Source: Rhizobium ecuadorense (GTDB lineage: Bacteria; Pseudomonadota; Alphaproteobacteria; Rhizobiales; Rhizobiaceae). From it: a stretch of 41,263 nt of DNA. Where the stretch lies: contig NZ_LFIO01000325.1 of the NCBI RefSeq assembly GCF_001187535.1, forward strand, positions 1 to 41,263. Direction: 5' to 3'. Under the pieces are notes generated by a model that did no database searches, was not told the origin of the DNA, and saw only the letters and a list, made by a program, of their open reading frames with translations. Below are positions 25,524-34,233 of the stretch, in pieces. Every line of letters starts with the position of its first letter. The first letter of the stretch is position 1. The translations under genes and the position numbers were made by a program.

Positions 25524-26932
25524 GACGGCAACCCCGCCACTGGAAAACGGTGCTGCCATCGCCCCTCGGCTTCCAGGCGCGCCGCCAGCGACAGAAGTTG
25601 CGGCTCGTGCCCCATCGGCATCATGAGCTGCACCGGCAGCGGCATGGCGTGCTCATCCTCTCCGAAAGGCAGCGTCAAAGCAGGAAAACCCGAAACATTG
25701 GCAAGACAGGCAAGCGGCGCAAACGCGGTCATTCGCTCCAGATGCAGATCGGTGTCGGCATGATCGGACGGAAAGGAGCCCATCGCAAGGGGGGCGGAGG
25801 CGAGCATCGGCATCAGGATGCAATCGACCTTGTCGAACAGCGCCCAGAGGGCGTGGCTCACCAGCACCGCATCGTTCAGCGTTTTCCAGAGTTCGGTGGC
25901 CGAAAGCGCTCGTCCGCGCATCGCGAAAGCCCGGGTGAGGGGCTCGGCCCTGCTTTCCTCAAGAGCTGCCGCCTCGATCAGCGCGGCGAGGTTGACGGAA
26001 ACGATATCGGCGAAGGCACGGCTGCTGGCGGCGGCGCTCCATTCGAACTCGGCCCAGGCCAACGGAACGATAGCGTGTCCGTCCTTCTCGAGCACACGCG
26101 CGGCATCCGCGACGGCTGCAAGGCGATCGTCCTCGATCGGGTGGGCCGATCCGGTATGGGTCAACAGGCCGATCCGCAAACGGTCGGTGTCGACATCGGC
26201 GGGAGAGGGATCCGGAACGGGTCCGCGTGCATTGCCGCTCAGACTGCCGAAGATCAGTGCCGTATCCCGCACCGAGCGGCAGACCGCAAGTTCACTCGCG
26301 ATGCCGGCAAGGTGGTTGCCGAAAAAAGGTCCGCCGGGGATGGCGCCGCGGGTCGGCTTCATTCCGACGAGACCGCAACAGGCGGCCGGCACACGGATCG
26401 AGCCGCCGGCATCGGTGGCATGGGCAATCGCGACGATTCCGGCGGCAACCGCTGCCGCCGCACCGCCCGACGAGCCGCCGGCGGTGCGGGCCGGATCGAG
26501 CGGGTTGCGACAGACAGGCCCGATTGCCGGTTCGCTGGCGAGCGAAAGGCCGAATTCCGGGCTCGTCGTCAGACCGAACAGACAGAAGCCGGCCTCGCGG
26601 AACCGCGACGCGAGATCGGAGTCGGCTCCGCCGCCTTTTCTCTCGAAGAGGCGGGAACCGGCCGTTACCGGCAATCCGCGGAAGGGACCGCCAAGATCCT
26701 TCGCCAAGGTCGGCACGCCGGCAAAGGGTCGCGCCGAGAAATGCTCGGGCGCGCTCTGCCGCTCCCGGTCGCAGGCCTGCGCCGTGGCGAGACCCATGAC
26801 GCCGTCGAGATAGGCGATCGCGCCGAGCGGCTCATGCCGCGCGGCGGCCTCGAGGGAGATCTGCATCGCTTCTGCAGCGCTCAGGCTACCATGCCTGATC
26901 GCTGCCGCCAGCTCCGTCGCATCGCCCTGCAT
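25520..26932 (-). CDS. Amidase-signature family hydrolase
   Basis: This is a 470-residue amidase. The catalytic triad is visible: Lys78 in TLAKDLGG, cis-Ser154 in GGSSGG and nucleophile Ser178 in DAGGSIRVPA, with the 24-residue Ser-Ser spacing of the family. It cleaves an amide, carbamate or allophanate-like bond in the cytoplasm. The start at MQGDATEL lies 8 bases after the BMP-protein gene, and longer frames upstream are shadows. Its place inside a transporter operon with a CodA-like deaminase suggests stepwise release of ammonia from the imported compound. The precise substrate is unknown. Confidence 0.9.
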   Translation of the reverse strand: MQGDATELAAAIRHGSLSAAEAMQISLEAAARHEPLGAIAYLDGVMGLATAQACDRERQSAPEHFSARPFAGVPTLAKDLGGPFRGLPVTAGSRLFERKGGGADSDLASRFREAGFCLFGLTTSPEFGLSLASEPAIGPVCRNPLDPARTAGGSSGGAAAAVAAGIVAIAHATDAGGSIRVPAACCGLVGMKPTRGAIPGGPFFGNHLAGIASELAVCRSVRDTALIFGSLSGNARGPVPDPSPADVDTDRLRIGLLTHTGSAHPIEDDRLAAVADAARVLEKDGHAIVPLAWAEFEWSAAASSRAFADIVSVNLAALIEAAALEESRAEPLTRAFAMRGRALSATELWKTLNDAVLVSHALWALFDKVDCILMPMLASAPLAMGSFPSDHADTDLHLERMTAFAPLACLANVSGFPALTLPFGEDEHAMPLPVQLMMPMGHEPQLLSLAARLEAEGRWQHRFPVAGLPS

Positions 26933-26940
26933 GGGGCGAA

Positions 26941-27927
26941 CTACTTCGGCTCTTCCATCATCTTCGGAACTTCGAAGGTGCCTGCCTTGATCTCCGCCCG
27001 CTTGGCCTCCATCGCTGCCTCCGCCTCGGCAGGCGCCACGCCCTTGACGAAGACGATATCGCTGCCGCCTTCCTTCATCAGACCGTAGGACGTGTAGTTC
27101 CTGCCGACCGGTTTGCCGGCAGCGACGTCGGCGATCGCGGCATCGAGGATCGGGCGGAAATACCACATGGCGTTGGCAAACACCGTATCGGGATAACGCG
27201 GCGTATAATCGACCAGCGAGCCGACCGACTTGATGCCGCGTTCCTTGGCGGCATCGGCCGTGCCGATGCGCTCGCCGAACAGGATATCGGCGCCGGCGTC
27301 GATCTGGGCAAGACCAGCTTCGCGGGCCTTCGGCGGATCGAAGAAGGTGCCGATGAACGAGACGAGGTGTTTTGCATCCGGGTTGACCGCCTTGACGCCC
27401 GCGGCAAAGGCGTTGATCAGCATGTTGACCTCGGGGATCGGAATGGCGCCGACCGAACCGACGATGTTCGACTTGGTCATCTTGCCCGCCAGCATGCCGG
27501 CCAGATAGGCGCCGTCGTGGTTCCAGGTGCCGAAGACGCCGAAATTGTCGCCGGCCTGCTCGCCGCTTGAACCCAGCACGAAAGCGGTATCGGGATAGTC
27601 GGCCGCGACCTGCCGGGCCTCCTTCTCCACGGCATAGGCCTCGCCGATGATCAGCTTGTTGCCCTGTTCGGCATATTCGCGCATGGCGCGGGGATAATCG
27701 GTGCCGGAGACGCCTTCGGAGAAGACATATTCGATGACGCCGTCCTTGGCCGCGTCCTGAAGCGCCTTGTGAAGACAGGAATTCCAGGCGTTTTCAACCG
27801 GCGACGCATGAATGCCGGCAACTTTCAGCGGGGCGGCAGCCCTTGCGAGCGGGGCGAAGCTGCTGACTCCGAGCGCAATGCCCGATGCGATCACTGCCCG
27901 GCGTGAAATCAGGATGTCTTTGGTCAT
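26941..27927 (-). CDS. BMP family ABC transporter substrate-binding protein
   Basis: This is a 328-residue periplasmic protein of the PnrA/BMP family, which binds nucleosides or related compounds. A Tat-like signal, SRRAVIASGIALG, with twin Arg at residues 9-10, ends at about ARA|AAP. Family segments include VFSEGVSGTDY, FGVFGTWNHDGAYLAGMLAG and IVGSVGAIPIPEVNMLINAF. Tat export of a binding protein implies folding before export. GGGGAG precedes the ATG by 6 bases. It is the first gene of the operon, with a strong promoter upstream. Confidence 0.92.
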   Translation of the reverse strand: MTKDILISRRAVIASGIALGVSSFAPLARAAAPLKVAGIHASPVENAWNSCLHKALQDAAKDGVIEYVFSEGVSGTDYPRAMREYAEQGNKLIIGEAYAVEKEARQVAADYPDTAFVLGSSGEQAGDNFGVFGTWNHDGAYLAGMLAGKMTKSNIVGSVGAIPIPEVNMLINAFAAGVKAVNPDAKHLVSFIGTFFDPPKAREAGLAQIDAGADILFGERIGTADAAKERGIKSVGSLVDYTPRYPDTVFANAMWYFRPILDAAIADVAAGKPVGRNYTSYGLMKEGGSDIVFVKGVAPAEAEAAMEAKRAEIKAGTFEVPKMMEEPK

Positions 27928-28264
27928 CGATTGCTCCCCTTTTTTACCATCTGGTTCAAAAATCATAGTAGCGCCTAAAAATGTGTCAAGGAGAGAAGAG
28001 GCTTAAAAATCAGGCTGATCGACCCCTTGGGCTCTTTCCTCGACCGCCGAATTTTTACGTGGCTGCTCGGCGTCGCGACTTGGCGGAAAGACCGTGGCGT
28101 GGCAGGCTGCACCTCGATGCCGCAGCGCTTCTCGGTTGAGAATTTCCATACCAATAATCGCCTCCTTCGTTTCGGCGCAGGGAGAGCTCGGACCGGATCT
28201 GCAGGGCTTGGCGCGGCGATATTTGCAGGATATGCAGAGAACTGTTGGGTGGGGAAACAAGAAA
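27928..28264. other. 337-bp divergent intergenic region
   Basis: The left part holds the leftward promoter of the BMP operon. A small inverted repeat, ACCA-TC-TGGT (27946-27955), overlaps its expected start site and may be an operator. From about 27990 to 28264 I see no clear promoter, terminator or gene. The frame of the phosphatidyltransferase stays open there but looks unlike the family. Confidence 0.5.
27962..27989 (-). promoter_or_regulatory. Sigma-70-type promoter of the BMP/amidase/deaminase operon
   Basis: On the minus strand TTGACA (27989-27984), a 16-base spacer and TATGAT (27967-27962). Both hexamers are near consensus. The start of transcription would fall near 27955, giving a leader of about 28 bases before the BMP-protein start. 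Confidence 0.75.
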
Positions 28265-28894
28265 ATGGGTGAAGAAGAAGACGCCTCGCGGCGACCGATC
28301 GCGAGCCGGTCATCGTCTTGGGCGATCGGCCTGAGTGCGTGGCTGGTGCGCACCGGCGTCACGCCGAACTGCATTTCGCTTTTCTCGATCCTGTTTGCCG
28401 GCATCGGCGCGGCGCTGATCCTGTTCACGGCCCATCCGATCGCCATGCTCTGCGCTGCGATCGCCGTGCAGATGCGGCTCGTCTGCAATTTGCTCGACGG
28501 CATGGTCGCGATCGAAGGCGGCAAGAAAACCAAGAGCGGCCCGATCTACAACGAATTTCCCGATCGGATCGCCGACAGCCTGCTAATTGTCGCGGCCGGC
28601 TATGCCTGCGGCTTTCCCTGGCTGGGTTGGCTGTCGGCGCTGCTCGCCGCGCTCACCGCCTATATCAGGGTCTTCGGTGGATCGGTCGGTCTGCCCCAGG
28701 ATTTCAGCGGCATCATGGCCAAGCAGCGCCGCATGGCGGTGCTGACCGCCGGCCTGCTTGCCCAAAGCATCGAGACGCTGATATCGGCCAGCCGCTGGTC
28801 GCTGCTCATCGCCTCCATCATCATCGCGGCCGGCAGCCTCGTCACCTGCGTCACGCGCACGATAAGCCTCAGCCGCTCCCTGGAGAGCCTATGA
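28265..28894 (+). CDS. CDP-alcohol phosphatidyltransferase family protein (variant motif)
   Basis: This is a 209-residue membrane protein with about five or six hydrophobic helices. The family motif spans residues 75-100. Where the canonical form has four Asp, this one reads N75-LL-D78-G, A82-I83, G92, N96 and D100, so the first and third Asp are Asn and the usual Arg is Ile. E97 and D104 lie nearby. It may attach an alcohol or polyol to CDP-diacylglycerol, or have a changed reaction. The start at MGEEEDAS is chosen on family length (about 200 residues). It overlaps the acyltransferase gene by 4 bp. Confidence 0.75.
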   Translation: MGEEEDASRRPIASRSSSWAIGLSAWLVRTGVTPNCISLFSILFAGIGAALILFTAHPIAMLCAAIAVQMRLVCNLLDGMVAIEGGKKTKSGPIYNEFPDRIADSLLIVAAGYACGFPWLGWLSALLAALTAYIRVFGGSVGLPQDFSGIMAKQRRMAVLTAGLLAQSIETLISASRWSLLIASIIIAAGSLVTCVTRTISLSRSLESL

Positions 28895-29511
28895 TTGCCA
28901 TCATCCGTCGTCTTCTCGTGCTGTTCGTCCGTATCATGGTCGGCGCCCGAAGCGAGTGGCGGGGCTGCGTGCCCGACCCGCGCCGCCGCATCTATTTCGC
29001 CAATCACAACAGCCATGTCGATACCGTCGCCGTCATGGCCGCCCTCCCATGGCCGGTCCGCCGGATGACCCATCCTGTCGCGGCGCGCGATTATTGGGGA
29101 ACGAGCCCGTTACGCCGCTTCATCGCCGAGAAAGGCCTGCGCGCCGTCCTAATAGACCGCAAGCCTCTGCCGGACAGCAATCCGCTGGAACCGCTCGAGC
29201 GGCTGCTCGAAGAGGGTCGTTCGATCCTGATCTTTCCCGAGGGGACGAGAAGCGCCAATGATGAGGTCGCCCCGTTCCGCAGCGGCATCTATCGCCTCGC
29301 CTGCCGTTTCCCCGATGTTGATCTCGTGCCGATCCATCTCGACAATCTTCAGCGCATTCTGCCCAAGGGAAGCTGGCTGATTGTCCCGATCACCTGCACG
29401 GCACGCTTCGGCAAGCCGCTGCGCGTCGAACCGGGCGAAGGAAAGGACGCATTCCTGGCCCGCGCCCGTGCAGCGGTTATCGAGCTTGCGGACGGAGTGC
29501 GTATCGCATGA
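28891..29511 (+). CDS. Lysophospholipid/1-acylglycerol-3-phosphate acyltransferase (PlsC-like)
   Basis: This is a 206-residue acyltransferase. It has the catalytic HX4D motif, H39-NSHV-D44, and the glycerophosphate-binding block LIFPEGTRS near residues 113-121. An N-terminal hydrophobic anchor, IIRRLLVLFVRIMVG, precedes them. The start is the ATG in the ATGA overlap; the frame is open upstream but overlaps the preceding gene. It should transfer a fatty acyl group to a lysophospholipid at the inner membrane, supplying phosphatidate for the next gene's enzyme. Confidence 0.88.
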   Translation: MIAIIRRLLVLFVRIMVGARSEWRGCVPDPRRRIYFANHNSHVDTVAVMAALPWPVRRMTHPVAARDYWGTSPLRRFIAEKGLRAVLIDRKPLPDSNPLEPLERLLEEGRSILIFPEGTRSANDEVAPFRSGIYRLACRFPDVDLVPIHLDNLQRILPKGSWLIVPITCTARFGKPLRVEPGEGKDAFLARARAAVIELADGVRIA

Positions 29512-30437
29512 CCAACCTTTTCTCCATCGTACTTGCCGCAATCCTCGGCCTGCTTGCGGTCGCCTCTGCCATCGGTTTCACCCTGCAACGGCGCGCGACC
29601 GAGCCCGGCTCCGTAGCCACCGTCCACAACCTCAATGCCCGCATCCGCTCCTGGTGGATCATGGTCGCCGTCTTCGGCGGCGCGATCCTGCTCGGCGATA
29701 CCGCGGTGGTCATCCTGTTCGGGTTTCTATCCTTCATGGCGCTTCGCGAATTCTGGACGCTGACGCCGTCGCGGCGCGGCGATCACCTGGCGCTGTTCCT
29801 GTCCTTCTTCGTGGTCCTGCCGGTGCAATATGTGCTGCTCGGAACGCTATGGTACGGCCTATTTTCGATCTTTATTCCGGTCTATGCCTTCCTGATCCTG
29901 CCGGCGGTGGCGACCCTGACGGGTGACGTCAACGAATTCCTGGCGCGAACCGCCAAGGTGCAATGGGGATTGATGCTGACGGTCTATTCGATCAGCCACG
30001 CACCGGCCCTCATGATGCTGCAGACCGGCACGCCGTCCGCGCTTCTTCTCATCTATCTCGTCATCGTCGTGCAACTCAGCGACGTCTTCCAGTATGTGTG
30101 GGGCAAGCTGCTCGGAAAGCACCGCTTCTCACCGAACATCAGCCCGTCGAAAACGCTCGAAGGCCTGATCGGCGGCGGCGCCTCGGCCATCCTCGTCGGA
30201 ACGCTGCTCTATCGCCTGACGCCGTTTTCGCCGCTGCAGGCGGCGGCCGTCAGCACCGTCATCGTCGTCGCCGGCTTCTTCGGCGGTTTCGTGCTGTCGG
30301 CCATCAAGCGCGACCTCAACGCCAAGGATTGGGGTTATGTGATCGAAGGCCATGGCGGGGTGCTCGACCGTCTCGACTCCATCACCTTCGCCGCGCCGCT
30401 GTTCTTCCACATCGTGCGCTACTGGTTCACCACCTGA
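29508..30437 (+). CDS. Phosphatidate cytidylyltransferase (CdsA-like)
   Basis: This is a 309-residue multi-pass membrane protein. The CDP-diglyceride synthase signature lies near the C-terminus: SAIKRDLNAKDWG followed by IEGHGGVLDRLDS. These carry the Lys, Asp and His residues that bind metal and CTP. It makes CDP-diacylglycerol from phosphatidate and CTP. It overlaps the acyltransferase gene by 4 bp. Acyltransferase, cytidylyltransferase and phosphatidyltransferase form a complete mini-pathway, probably in addition to the housekeeping enzymes. The arrangement recalls the E. coli ynbA/ynbB pair. Confidence 0.9.
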   Translation: MTNLFSIVLAAILGLLAVASAIGFTLQRRATEPGSVATVHNLNARIRSWWIMVAVFGGAILLGDTAVVILFGFLSFMALREFWTLTPSRRGDHLALFLSFFVVLPVQYVLLGTLWYGLFSIFIPVYAFLILPAVATLTGDVNEFLARTAKVQWGLMLTVYSISHAPALMMLQTGTPSALLLIYLVIVVQLSDVFQYVWGKLLGKHRFSPNISPSKTLEGLIGGGASAILVGTLLYRLTPFSPLQAAAVSTVIVVAGFFGGFVLSAIKRDLNAKDWGYVIEGHGGVLDRLDSITFAAPLFFHIVRYWFTT

Positions 30438-30460
30438 GGTGAAGGCATGCGGCCGACCGT

Positions 30461-30784
30461 TCAAGACCGGCCGATGTCCTCCAGGCTCTCGAACAGCCGG
30501 CGCTGAACATCCCGCTCCTGCCTGCCTATCGCCGTCATCAACTGGCCCATCGTTCCCCGCAGGCCGTGCAATTCGTCCACCAGCTCCATGACGATATCGA
30601 CGCCGGCTTCGTTGACCCCCATGTTTCCCATGAGGTCCAGGATCAGCCGGGCGCGCGCGACGTCGGCGTCGTGAAACTGCCGTCCTTCATCCGACATCTC
30701 CGGGATCAGCCAGCCCTGTTCGATCCAGAGATCGAGCTGGACGACGTCGATTTTCAAGCAAAGACGGAATTCAAGATCATCCAT
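30461..30784 (-). CDS. cbpM: Chaperone modulator CbpM
   Basis: This is a 107-residue MerR-like protein. The N-terminal half (EFRLCLKIDVVQLDLWIEQG, then ARARLILDLMGNMGVNEAGV) forms a helix-turn-helix-type fold, and a helical tail follows. CbpM binds the J-domain of CbpA and restrains its co-chaperone and DNA-binding activity. The start at MDDLEFRL has GGAGG 7 bases upstream, inside the end of cbpA. The two genes are two bases apart, the usual cbpAM order. It is convergent with the cytidylyltransferase gene. Confidence 0.9.
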   Translation of the reverse strand: MDDLEFRLCLKIDVVQLDLWIEQGWLIPEMSDEGRQFHDADVARARLILDLMGNMGVNEAGVDIVMELVDELHGLRGTMGQLMTAIGRQERDVQRRLFESLEDIGRS

Positions 30785-30786
30785 GA

Positions 30787-31701
30787 TCAGGCCTCCATGT
30801 TCTTCCTCGGATCGTATGGATTTGCCGTCGCCCATTCCTTCATCAGAGATATCAGCCGTTCGTCGGGATTGTCGGGCAGCACGATCTTCAGGGTGACATA
30901 GGCGTCGCCGTGCCCGCCGCCGCGTGTGGCGACACCCTTGCCCTTGAGACGCAGGACCTTGCCGGCATTCGAGTGCGGGGGCAGCGTCAGGTTGACCGGT
31001 CCCGACGGTGTCGGCACGCGGACCTTGCCGCCGAGCACCGCTTCACCGAGCGAGATCGGCAGCTCCAGGCGGATGTCGTCGCCGTCGCGCGTGAAGAAGC
31101 GGTGAGGCCCCACCCGGATTTCGATGAGGGCATCGCCCGGCAGCCCGCCTCCAATGCCCGGCTCGCCCTTGCCGCGCAGCCGCAAAGTCTGGCCGTCGCG
31201 GGTGCCTGGCGGGATCTGCACATCGAGCTGCGGCCCGTCCGGTAGTTTGATCTCGGTCCGGGTGCCGTTGACCGCCTCGAGAAAATCGACCTCCATGGAG
31301 AACCGCCGGTCCTGGCCCTGACTGCGCATCCTGCCGCCGCCGGCGCGGCGCGAGAAGAAATTGGCAAAGGAATTGTCGGCATCGGCGAAATCGGCAAAAC
31401 CGGAACTGTTGCGGTAGGGATTACCGGGACCGCTCGCCGAGGCATAGTCGCGGTAATAGCTGCGCTGCGCCCGCTCGGCGCCCGTCATGTCGATCTCGCC
31501 GCGATCGAAGCGCCCGCGTTTTTCCTCGTCGCTCAAGATCTCGTAGGCGGTCGAAATTTCCTTGAACCGCTCCTCGGCCTTTTTGTCGCCGGGGTTAAGG
31601 TCGGGGTGAAGTTTCTTGGCGAGCTTGCGGAAGGCGCTTTGAATATCCTTCTGCGTCGCATCCCGTTTCACGCCCAGAAGCTCATAGGGATCCTGGCTCA
31701 T
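30787..31701 (-). CDS. cbpA: Curved-DNA-binding protein / DnaJ-like co-chaperone CbpA
   Basis: This is a 304-residue protein, the length of E. coli CbpA. The N-terminal J-domain (about residues 4-70) has HPD at 32-34. A Gly/Phe/Ser-rich linker and the DnaJ C-terminal peptide-binding domains follow; the zinc-finger domain of DnaJ is absent. It stimulates the DnaK ATPase and binds curved DNA. An inverted repeat, GGCAGT-N4-ACTGCC, lies just before the start, and cbpM follows. Confidence 0.95.
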   Translation of the reverse strand: MSQDPYELLGVKRDATQKDIQSAFRKLAKKLHPDLNPGDKKAEERFKEISTAYEILSDEEKRGRFDRGEIDMTGAERAQRSYYRDYASASGPGNPYRNSSGFADFADADNSFANFFSRRAGGGRMRSQGQDRRFSMEVDFLEAVNGTRTEIKLPDGPQLDVQIPPGTRDGQTLRLRGKGEPGIGGGLPGDALIEIRVGPHRFFTRDGDDIRLELPISLGEAVLGGKVRVPTPSGPVNLTLPPHSNAGKVLRLKGKGVATRGGGHGDAYVTLKIVLPDNPDERLISLMKEWATANPYDPRKNMEA

Positions 31702-31717
31702 GCATATCTCCGGTCAG

Positions 31718-31733
31718 GGCAGTCAATACTGCC
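31718..31733. promoter_or_regulatory. Inverted repeat upstream of cbpA
   Basis: GGCAGT, four bases, ACTGCC: perfect 6-base arms, 17-32 bases upstream of the cbpA start codon. It could be an operator or a leader hairpin. Confidence 0.35.
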
Positions 31734-31794
31734 GGTTGGCTTAGCAGAGATATAGGCTCTTAGGCCGCCGCCGGGGAGGGGAGACCGCATTGGA

Positions 31795-32262
31795 TTAGAG
31801 CAGCGCCGTGTCTTCCGCTTGCGACTCCGCGCCGGAGTGCCTGCAATCGAAACGCCGATCAATGAGAACCGAGCATCCGGCGTGGCGCACGACCTTGTCG
31901 ACGATCGAGGAGAAGACGTAGTCGGTGATATCGAGCACATGCGATGACAGCAGAATAAGATCAGCCGACGTCTCCCTGGCGACTGCGACGAGCAGGGAGG
32001 CGGCGGTGCCGACGCGAACTTCGATCGTCGCCGGAATCCCAAGCTCCTTGCAGAGCGCTGCAAGTTTTCTTTCCGCATCGGCCATGGCAGTCGTTTCGAA
32101 TTCCTCGGGAAGCTCCACCAGGTGACGATGCGGGATGTTTTCGACGACGTGCACGACAACGATGCTGCCGCCTTCCTCCACCAGTGCCGCCGCCCGGCGC
32201 AGCAGGCGGTTTGCCGTTTGCCTGGAACCCATGCCGATGCCGCAGATGATCGTCCGATACAT
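31795..32262 (-). CDS. Universal stress protein (UspA family, single domain)
   Basis: This is a 155-residue protein. It begins YRTIICGIGMG and ends in ADLILLSSHVLDITDY...VVRHAGCSVLI, the Usp fold. The nucleotide-binding pattern GxxG-x9-G(S/T) is replaced by a Gly-poor sequence, so this member probably does not bind ATP. The start at MYRTII is chosen on the family N-terminus; the frame is open further upstream. A FixK/FnrN-type box and a -10 hexamer lie upstream at the spacing of an activated promoter, so induction under low oxygen is predicted. Confidence 0.9.
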   Translation of the reverse strand: MYRTIICGIGMGSRQTANRLLRRAAALVEEGGSIVVVHVVENIPHRHLVELPEEFETTAMADAERKLAALCKELGIPATIEVRVGTAASLLVAVARETSADLILLSSHVLDITDYVFSSIVDKVVRHAGCSVLIDRRFDCRHSGAESQAEDTALL

Positions 32263-32299
32263 TGAGATCCATGTCCTGAGAATGCAGATAGCCGCTCCG

Positions 32300-32340
32300 A
32301 TCATACCCGTATCGACCGCGTCTACTTTGACCAAAATCAA
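32300..32340 (-). promoter_or_regulatory. FixK/FnrN-type anaerobox and -10 of the usp promoter
   Basis: The box TTGAC-CAAA-ATCAA at 32327-32340 differs from the TTGAT-N4-ATCAA consensus at one arm base. On the minus strand TATGAT lies at 32305-32300, putting the box centre about 41 bases upstream of the expected start, the class II FNR position. Confidence 0.75.
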
Positions 32341-32477
32341 ACCGAAATGCGCAACCACCATCGGCGGGCCGGACGGAAAACGCCCCTTCAACACGAGAGT
32401 TCTGCCGACGTGTCGCAGTTGACGGCGGCGCGATCGGCCATAGCTCTCATGCGATGCCGTCACACCATGAGGTTCAC

Positions 32478-33323
32478 ATGCCGGATTTTGCGATTATCGG
32501 AGCGGGCGCCATGGGAAGCGCTGTCGCCAGACGGCTTATCGACCATGGCGCCACGGTGCTGACCTGTCTCGAAGGTCGCAGTGAACAGACGATCGCGCGG
32601 GCTGCGGCAGCCGGCATGGTGCCGGTCGGCAGGCAGGATCTGGCGAAGGCCGCGCTCATCCTGTCGATTGTTCCGCCGGCGGAAGCGATCGGCGTTGCCG
32701 AGTTCGTCGCCGACATATCGTCGGGATTGCCGACGCCGCCGCCTTTCATCGACCTCAACGCGATTGCGCCGAAAACCATGCAGGCATTGGCGGCGCGGTT
32801 CGGCGGCACCACTATGGACGTGTTGGACGGCACCATCATCGGCGGGCCGCCGGCTCCCGGTAAACCAGGTCCGACCCTCTATGTCAGCGGCGATAGCGCG
32901 GAGCAAAGCAGGCTGCTCGAAGATTACGGCCTCAAGGTCCGCAGACTCGATGGGCCGCTCGGCGCGGCTTCGGCGCTGAAGATGTGTTACGCCGGCATCA
33001 ACAAGGGCTTTACCGGCCTCGGCGCGGCGATGCTGCTTGCCGCATCGCGCTCGGGTGCTGCCGAAAGCCTGAAGGCCGAACTCACCGAAAGCCTTCCCGA
33101 CGTCGACCGAAAGCTCTCGAAATCCATTCCCGACATGTATCCGAAAGCCTATCGCTGGGTCGCCGAAATGCAGGAGATCGCCGATTTCCTCGGAGAAGAC
33201 GATCCGGCTGCGACGATTTTTCGGGGCATGGCGGAGGTTTTTGCCAGGCTGGCGGACGACGTCAAGGGCAGCCGTATGCTCACCAGTCAGTTGGACGAGA
33301 TCCTGGCGGAAACCGGCGGCTGA
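32478..33323 (+). CDS. NAD(P)-dependent oxidoreductase with DUF1932-type C-terminal domain
   Basis: This is a 281-residue protein related to 6-phosphogluconate and 3-hydroxyisobutyrate dehydrogenases. The Rossmann motif is AIIGAGAMGSAVARRL (G8, G10, G13), followed by ALILSIVPPAEA and the substrate block TIIGGPPAPGKPGPTLYVSG. The C-terminal helical domain starts at about residue 165 (ASALKMCYAGINKGFTGLGAAML) with the catalytic Lys in SALKMCYAG. GAGG precedes the ATG by 5 bases. It oxidises a hydroxy acid of unknown identity. It is convergent with the Tm-1-like pair and may serve the same pathway. Confidence 0.85.
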   Translation: MPDFAIIGAGAMGSAVARRLIDHGATVLTCLEGRSEQTIARAAAAGMVPVGRQDLAKAALILSIVPPAEAIGVAEFVADISSGLPTPPPFIDLNAIAPKTMQALAARFGGTTMDVLDGTIIGGPPAPGKPGPTLYVSGDSAEQSRLLEDYGLKVRRLDGPLGAASALKMCYAGINKGFTGLGAAMLLAASRSGAAESLKAELTESLPDVDRKLSKSIPDMYPKAYRWVAEMQEIADFLGEDDPAATIFRGMAEVFARLADDVKGSRMLTSQLDEILAETGG

Positions 33324-33397
33324 CCACTATGGCTCTTCGCCGTCGGCGCCCCCAACGGAGACGCCGACAGCTGGCGTACGGCCGGTCCAAACCGCGC

Positions 33398-34222
33398 CTA
33401 TATCTTGGCGAAATCCTCGACCTGCGCCCGGATCGCGACCTCGGTCGGCAACCGCTCCATCGAGCTTGCGCCGTAAAAGCCGTTGCACCCCTTGCAGCGG
33501 GCGAGCACATGGGCCGCATCCGCCGGCATGGCGATCGGTCCGCCATGGCAGAGCACGATGACGTCGTCGCGCACCGACCTTGCGGCATCCGACCATGCGT
33601 TGATCTTCTCCACGCATCCGTCGAGCGTCAGCGCCGTTTCGGCGCCGATCGCGCCGCCCGTGGTCAGGCCGAGATGGCAGACGACGATATCGGCGCCGGC
33701 TTTGGTCATGGCTATGGCGTCCTCGCTGCTGAAGACGTAAGGGGTCGTCAGCATGTCCTTGGCATTGGCGCGGGCGATGATGTCGATTTCCAGATCGAAG
33801 CCCATGCCGGTCTCTTCTAGATTGGCGCGGAAGGTGCCGTCGATCAGCCCGACGGTCGGGAAATTCTGGATGCCGGCAAAACCCATTGCCTTCAACTCGT
33901 CGAGGAAAAGATCTGGCAGCATGAAGGGATCGGTGCCGTTGACGCCGGCAAGCACCGGCGTGTGGTGCACGACCGGCAGCACCTCGCGGCCCATCTCCTT
34001 GACAATCTCATTGGCATTGCCATAGGCGAGCAAGCCGGCCAGCGAGCCGCGCCCGGCCATGCGGTAACGACCGGAATTGTAGATCACGATCAGATCGATG
34101 CCGCCGGCCTCCTCGCTCTTGGCCGAAAGGCCGGTGCCGGCGCCGCCGCCGATGATCGGCCGGCCCGCGGCGATCTTGCGGCGAAGCTTGGTCAGAATGT
34201 CGTTTCTGTCGATACGGGTCAA
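33398..34222 (-). CDS. Phosphoenolpyruvate hydrolase family protein (Tm-1 TIM-barrel half)
   Basis: This is a 274-residue TIM-barrel protein of the PF09370-type family. Visible blocks are [73 protein letters not shown] and a C-terminal [12 protein letters not shown]. In plants the tomato Tm-1 resistance protein fuses this half to the UPF0261 half encoded next door. It begins with TTG at 34222, supported by AAGGAG 6 bases upstream. A longer ATG frame starts inside the neighbour. The biochemical activity of the bacterial proteins is not established; the family name is not proof of PEP hydrolysis. Confidence 0.85.
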   Translation of the reverse strand: MTRIDRNDILTKLRRKIAAGRPIIGGGAGTGLSAKSEEAGGIDLIVIYNSGRYRMAGRGSLAGLLAYGNANEIVKEMGREVLPVVHHTPVLAGVNGTDPFMLPDLFLDELKAMGFAGIQNFPTVGLIDGTFRANLEETGMGFDLEIDIIARANAKDMLTTPYVFSSEDAIAMTKAGADIVVCHLGLTTGGAIGAETALTLDGCVEKINAWSDAARSVRDDVIVLCHGGPIAMPADAAHVLARCKGCNGFYGASSMERLPTEVAIRAQVEDFAKI

Positions 34223-34233
34223 AACTCTCTCCT

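Noticed and set aside
28094..28264. A longer start for the phosphatidyltransferase
   Set aside because: The extra 57 residues are polar, unlike the family, and the usual length is reached from 28265.
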